Source: Flavobacteriales bacterium
GTDB lineage: Bacteria > Bacteroidota > Bacteroidia > Flavobacteriales_E > Vicingaceae
Length of the DNA stretch: 16,268 bases
Direction of reading: 5' to 3'
Assembly (NCBI GenBank): GCA_020635825.1
Contig: JACJZA010000034.1
Location: 1-16,268 of the forward strand
This document shows, one piece after another, positions 14,243-16,268 of the stretch; positions within the stretch are counted from its first letter, which is position 1; each line of letters begins with the position of its first letter. The translations under genes were made by a program, and so were the position numbers. The notes beneath the pieces are model-generated. The model did not search any database and was not told the origin of the DNA. It saw only the letters and a list, made by a program, of their open reading frames with translations.

Positions 14243-15625
14243 ATGAAAAATTACATAGCAGAAAACAAACAACGTTTTATTGACGAGTTAATTGAACTAT
14301 TAAAAATTCCTTCAGTAAGTGCTGATTCTAGTTATAAGGAGCACACTTTTAAAACTGCTGAAGAAGTAAAACAAAGATTGATCGAAGCAGGTGCTGATAA
14401 AGTTGAAGTTTGTCCAACAAAAGGATATCCTATTGTTTATGGAGAAAAAATTATTGACACCAACAAACCAACGATTTTGGTTTATGGGCACTACGATGTA
14501 CAACCTGCCGACCCAATTAATTTGTGGGACAGTCCTCCATTTGAACCTGTGATTAAAAAAACTGACTTACATCCTGAAGGTGCTATTTTTGCTCGTGGAG
14601 CATGCGACGACAAAGGACAAATGTATATGCATGTAAAAGCATTTGAAACCATGATGAAAACTGATTCTTTGCCTTGTAACATTAAGTTTATGATAGAGGG
14701 TGAAGAAGAAGTTGGTTCAGAAAATTTAGGAACGTTTGTAAAAGAAAATAAACAAAAGCTTAAAGCTGACGTTATTTTAATCTCCGATACTGGAATTATA
14801 GCTAATGATGTTCCATCTATTACAACAGGATTGAGAGGCTTGAGCTACATAGAGGTAGAAGTAACTGGACCTAACCGAGATTTACATTCTGGCTTATATG
14901 GTGGTGCTGTTGCCAATCCTATCAATGTTCTATCAAAAATGATTGCGTCATTAATGGATGAAAATAACCATATTACCATTCCTGGTTTTTATGACAAAGT
15001 AGAAGAGTTAAGCCAAGAAGAAAGAAAAGAAATGGCTAAAGCACCCATAACTGATGAAACCTATATTAAATCACTTAACATCGATGCTGTTCAGGGAGAA
15101 AAAGGATACACAAGTTTAGAAAGAGTTTCCATTCGACCTACTTTAGATGTAAATGGAATTTGGGGAGGTTATACTGGAGAAGGTGCCAAAACTGTTTTAC
15201 CTTCAAAAGCTTATGCAAAAATTTCTATGAGATTAGTCCCTCATCAAGATTCTGATGAGATTACTGAACTTTTTCAAAAACATTTTGAGAACATTGCTCC
15301 AAAATCGGTAAAAGTAAAAGTTACTCCACATCATGGAGGAACGCCTTATGTTACTCCAATAGATTTTGCCGGATATGTAGCCGCAAAAAGAGCCATGGAA
15401 AATACTTTTGGAAAAACTCCTATCCCTGTTAGAAGTGGTGGAAGTATTCCTATTGTTGCTTTATTTGAACAAGAACTAGGGTTAAAATCAGTGTTAATGG
15501 GATTTGGTTTGGATTCTGACGCCATACATTCACCTAATGAACATTACGGTATTTTCAACTACATGAAAGGAATTGAAACCATTCCGTTGTTCTTCAAATA
15601 TTTTACTGAAGAATTCAACTCATGA
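14243..15625 (+). CDS. M20-family metallodipeptidase (carnosinase-like)
   Basis: A 460-residue di-zinc peptidase of the M20 family, in the group that includes cytosolic nonspecific dipeptidase (CNDP2-like). No signal peptide is seen, so it should act in the cytoplasm on small peptides. Metal and catalytic residues are in place: His83 and Asp85 in YGHYDVQP, the bridging Asp122 in GACDDKG, Glu155 (general base) and Glu156 in EGEEEVGS, Asp182 in LISDTG and His429 in AIHSPNEH. The dimerisation/lid domain lies roughly at 200-340, with TGPNRDLHSGLYGG matching the family's substrate-binding histidine segment. The stop overlaps the next gene by 4 bp (ATGA), a sign of translational coupling. Substrate range cannot be read from sequence. 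Confidence 0.94.
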   Translation: MKNYIAENKQRFIDELIELLKIPSVSADSSYKEHTFKTAEEVKQRLIEAGADKVEVCPTKGYPIVYGEKIIDTNKPTILVYGHYDVQPADPINLWDSPPFEPVIKKTDLHPEGAIFARGACDDKGQMYMHVKAFETMMKTDSLPCNIKFMIEGEEEVGSENLGTFVKENKQKLKADVILISDTGIIANDVPSITTGLRGLSYIEVEVTGPNRDLHSGLYGGAVANPINVLSKMIASLMDENNHITIPGFYDKVEELSQEERKEMAKAPITDETYIKSLNIDAVQGEKGYTSLERVSIRPTLDVNGIWGGYTGEGAKTVLPSKAYAKISMRLVPHQDSDEITELFQKHFENIAPKSVKVKVTPHHGGTPYVTPIDFAGYVAAKRAMENTFGKTPIPVRSGGSIPIVALFEQELGLKSVLMGFGLDSDAIHSPNEHYGIFNYMKGIETIPLFFKYFTEEFNS

Positions 15626-16092
15626 TTTTATCAAAAAACTTTCGTTTCATTTTTCTGGTAATTCTTATCGGGTCTATTCTTTCTTCGTGTATTCAATACA
15701 AGGAAGTGGAAGTAATTGAAGTTTCAGACATTGGTGTTCATAGTCTTTCTACCGAAAAAATAGAGATTGAAGTGACCATGAAAATTAAAAACCCTAATAA
15801 CTATAAAATTAGTGTTGTGGATTCTGATTTAGAACTCTATATTAAAGGTAAAAAGATTGGATCTGCGAACATTAAAGATAAAATTGTTCTTCCAAAAAAA
15901 TCAAATGAAAAGCATAAAATAGTCATTCAAACTGGTCTTACCGATATGCTTTCAGGAGCTATTCCTGTTCTAATGGGTTTAATTTTTGACAGCAGTATTG
16001 AGTTGGCTGTAAAAGGAGATATCAAAGCTAGGGCAAAATCTTTAAGCAAAAGATTTCCTGTAGATTTCAAAGAAAAAGTGAAGCTAAATTAA
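15622..16092 (+). CDS. LEA2/WHy-domain lipoprotein
   Basis: A 156-residue lipoprotein. The signal has basic residues at 5-8, a hydrophobic core at 9-20 and a lipobox ending in SSC with Cys23 as the lipidated residue; residue 25 onwards would be in the periplasm. The mature part resembles the late-embryogenesis-abundant type 2 (WHy) beta-sandwich: the KIKNPNNYKISVVDSDLELYI segment (about 53-73) carries the hallmark NPN followed by a strand, then GKKIGSANI and later strands ending in a SLSKRFPVDF-type segment. LEA2 proteins are associated with stress or desiccation protection, but the function in Bacteroidota is unknown. It overlaps the dipeptidase stop by ATGA, so the two are co-expressed. Its 3' end overlaps the convergent peptidase gene. 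Confidence 0.8.
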   Translation: MILSKNFRFIFLVILIGSILSSCIQYKEVEVIEVSDIGVHSLSTEKIEIEVTMKIKNPNNYKISVVDSDLELYIKGKKIGSANIKDKIVLPKKSNEKHKIVIQTGLTDMLSGAIPVLMGLIFDSSIELAVKGDIKARAKSLSKRFPVDFKEKVKLN

Positions 16093-16268
16093 CCACTTTC
16101 TTCTTTTTATCTCATAATCATTTTGCTTGTTTAAAGGATCTAGATTTAGCATTATACTCAACTGAGTATACAAATCTGGTAAGCTAACTTTAAATTCATC
16201 AGGAGCTTCAAAAAAATGCTCTACGCTTACGGCAAAAAACTCTTCCATGTTGGTAGCTGCATAAGCTC
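16084..16268 (-). CDS. mtfA: MtfA-like zinc-dependent peptidase (M90), C-terminal fragment
   Basis: An open frame enters from the right edge on the minus strand and ends at a TAG at 16084-16086, giving the last 60 residues of a protein. The visible part begins AYAATNMEEFFAVSVEHFFE, which matches the conserved C-terminal region of MtfA/DUF980 peptidases, where the Glu of EFFAV is the third zinc ligand after an upstream HExxH. The sequence then has the usual helical LPDLYTQLSIMLNLDP segment. MtfA in E. coli regulates glucose uptake by binding the Mlc repressor; such a role is not implied here. The HExxH lies outside the window, so activity cannot be judged. The last 9 bp overlap the lipoprotein gene tail-to-tail. 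Confidence 0.65.
   Translation of the reverse strand, partial: AYAATNMEEFFAVSVEHFFEAPDEFKVSLPDLYTQLSIMLNLDPLNKQNDYEIKRRKWLI

Overview
The window looks like a chromosomal core region of a low-GC member of the Bacteroidota, most likely a Flavobacteriia-like marine or environmental organism. The reasons are the AT-rich coding, start codons with little or no Shine-Dalgarno sequence, several copies of the Bacteroidota vegetative -7 box (TAnnTTTG), and the gene set itself: PIN-PhoH2, type III pantothenate kinase, LptC, and CNNM and PpiD-like proteins in one run. I see no insertion sequence, phage gene, CRISPR array or foreign-looking block. Genes occupy nearly all of the sequence.

Left arm, plus strand (1-2782): the 3' part of a class A penicillin-binding protein gene, followed after 11 bp by scoA and scoB, the two subunits of a 3-oxoacid CoA-transferase. 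The PBP carries an unusual four-cysteine, zinc-ribbon-like insertion just before its transpeptidase domain. A symmetric hairpin with A and T tracts (2789-2818) closes this unit and the opposing one.

Centre, minus strand (10432 down to 2834): a long, tightly packed cell-envelope cluster. In order of transcription it holds coaX (type III pantothenate kinase), an outer-membrane beta-barrel protein, an exported TPR protein, lptC (LPS export lipoprotein), a small two-helix membrane protein, a CNNM/CBS/CorC-domain membrane protein and a large parvulin-type PPIase (PpiD/SurA-like). Overlaps and short gaps suggest co-transcription. A perfect 12-bp inverted repeat sits inside the lptC signal-peptide coding region.

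Middle, divergent region (10433-10636): a tRNA-Phe(GAA) gene on the plus strand with a good Bacteroidota promoter and an encoded CCA end. It is followed by a symmetric terminator that also serves the opposing minus-strand pair phoH2 -> DUF3592-like protein (12436 down to 10637).

Right arm, plus strand (12683-16092): gpmI (cofactor-independent phosphoglycerate mutase), an M20-family dipeptidase with its own candidate -7 box, and a LEA2-type lipoprotein whose ATG overlaps the dipeptidase stop. At the right edge the C-terminal end of an MtfA-like (M90) zinc peptidase is encoded on the minus strand; its stop overlaps the lipoprotein gene tail-to-tail by 9 bp.

I did not find an obviously new multi-gene defence or mobile system. 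The most unusual signals are the cysteine-rich insertion in the PBP, the hairpin inside lptC, and the conserved-looking but poorly characterised envelope proteins around lptC.
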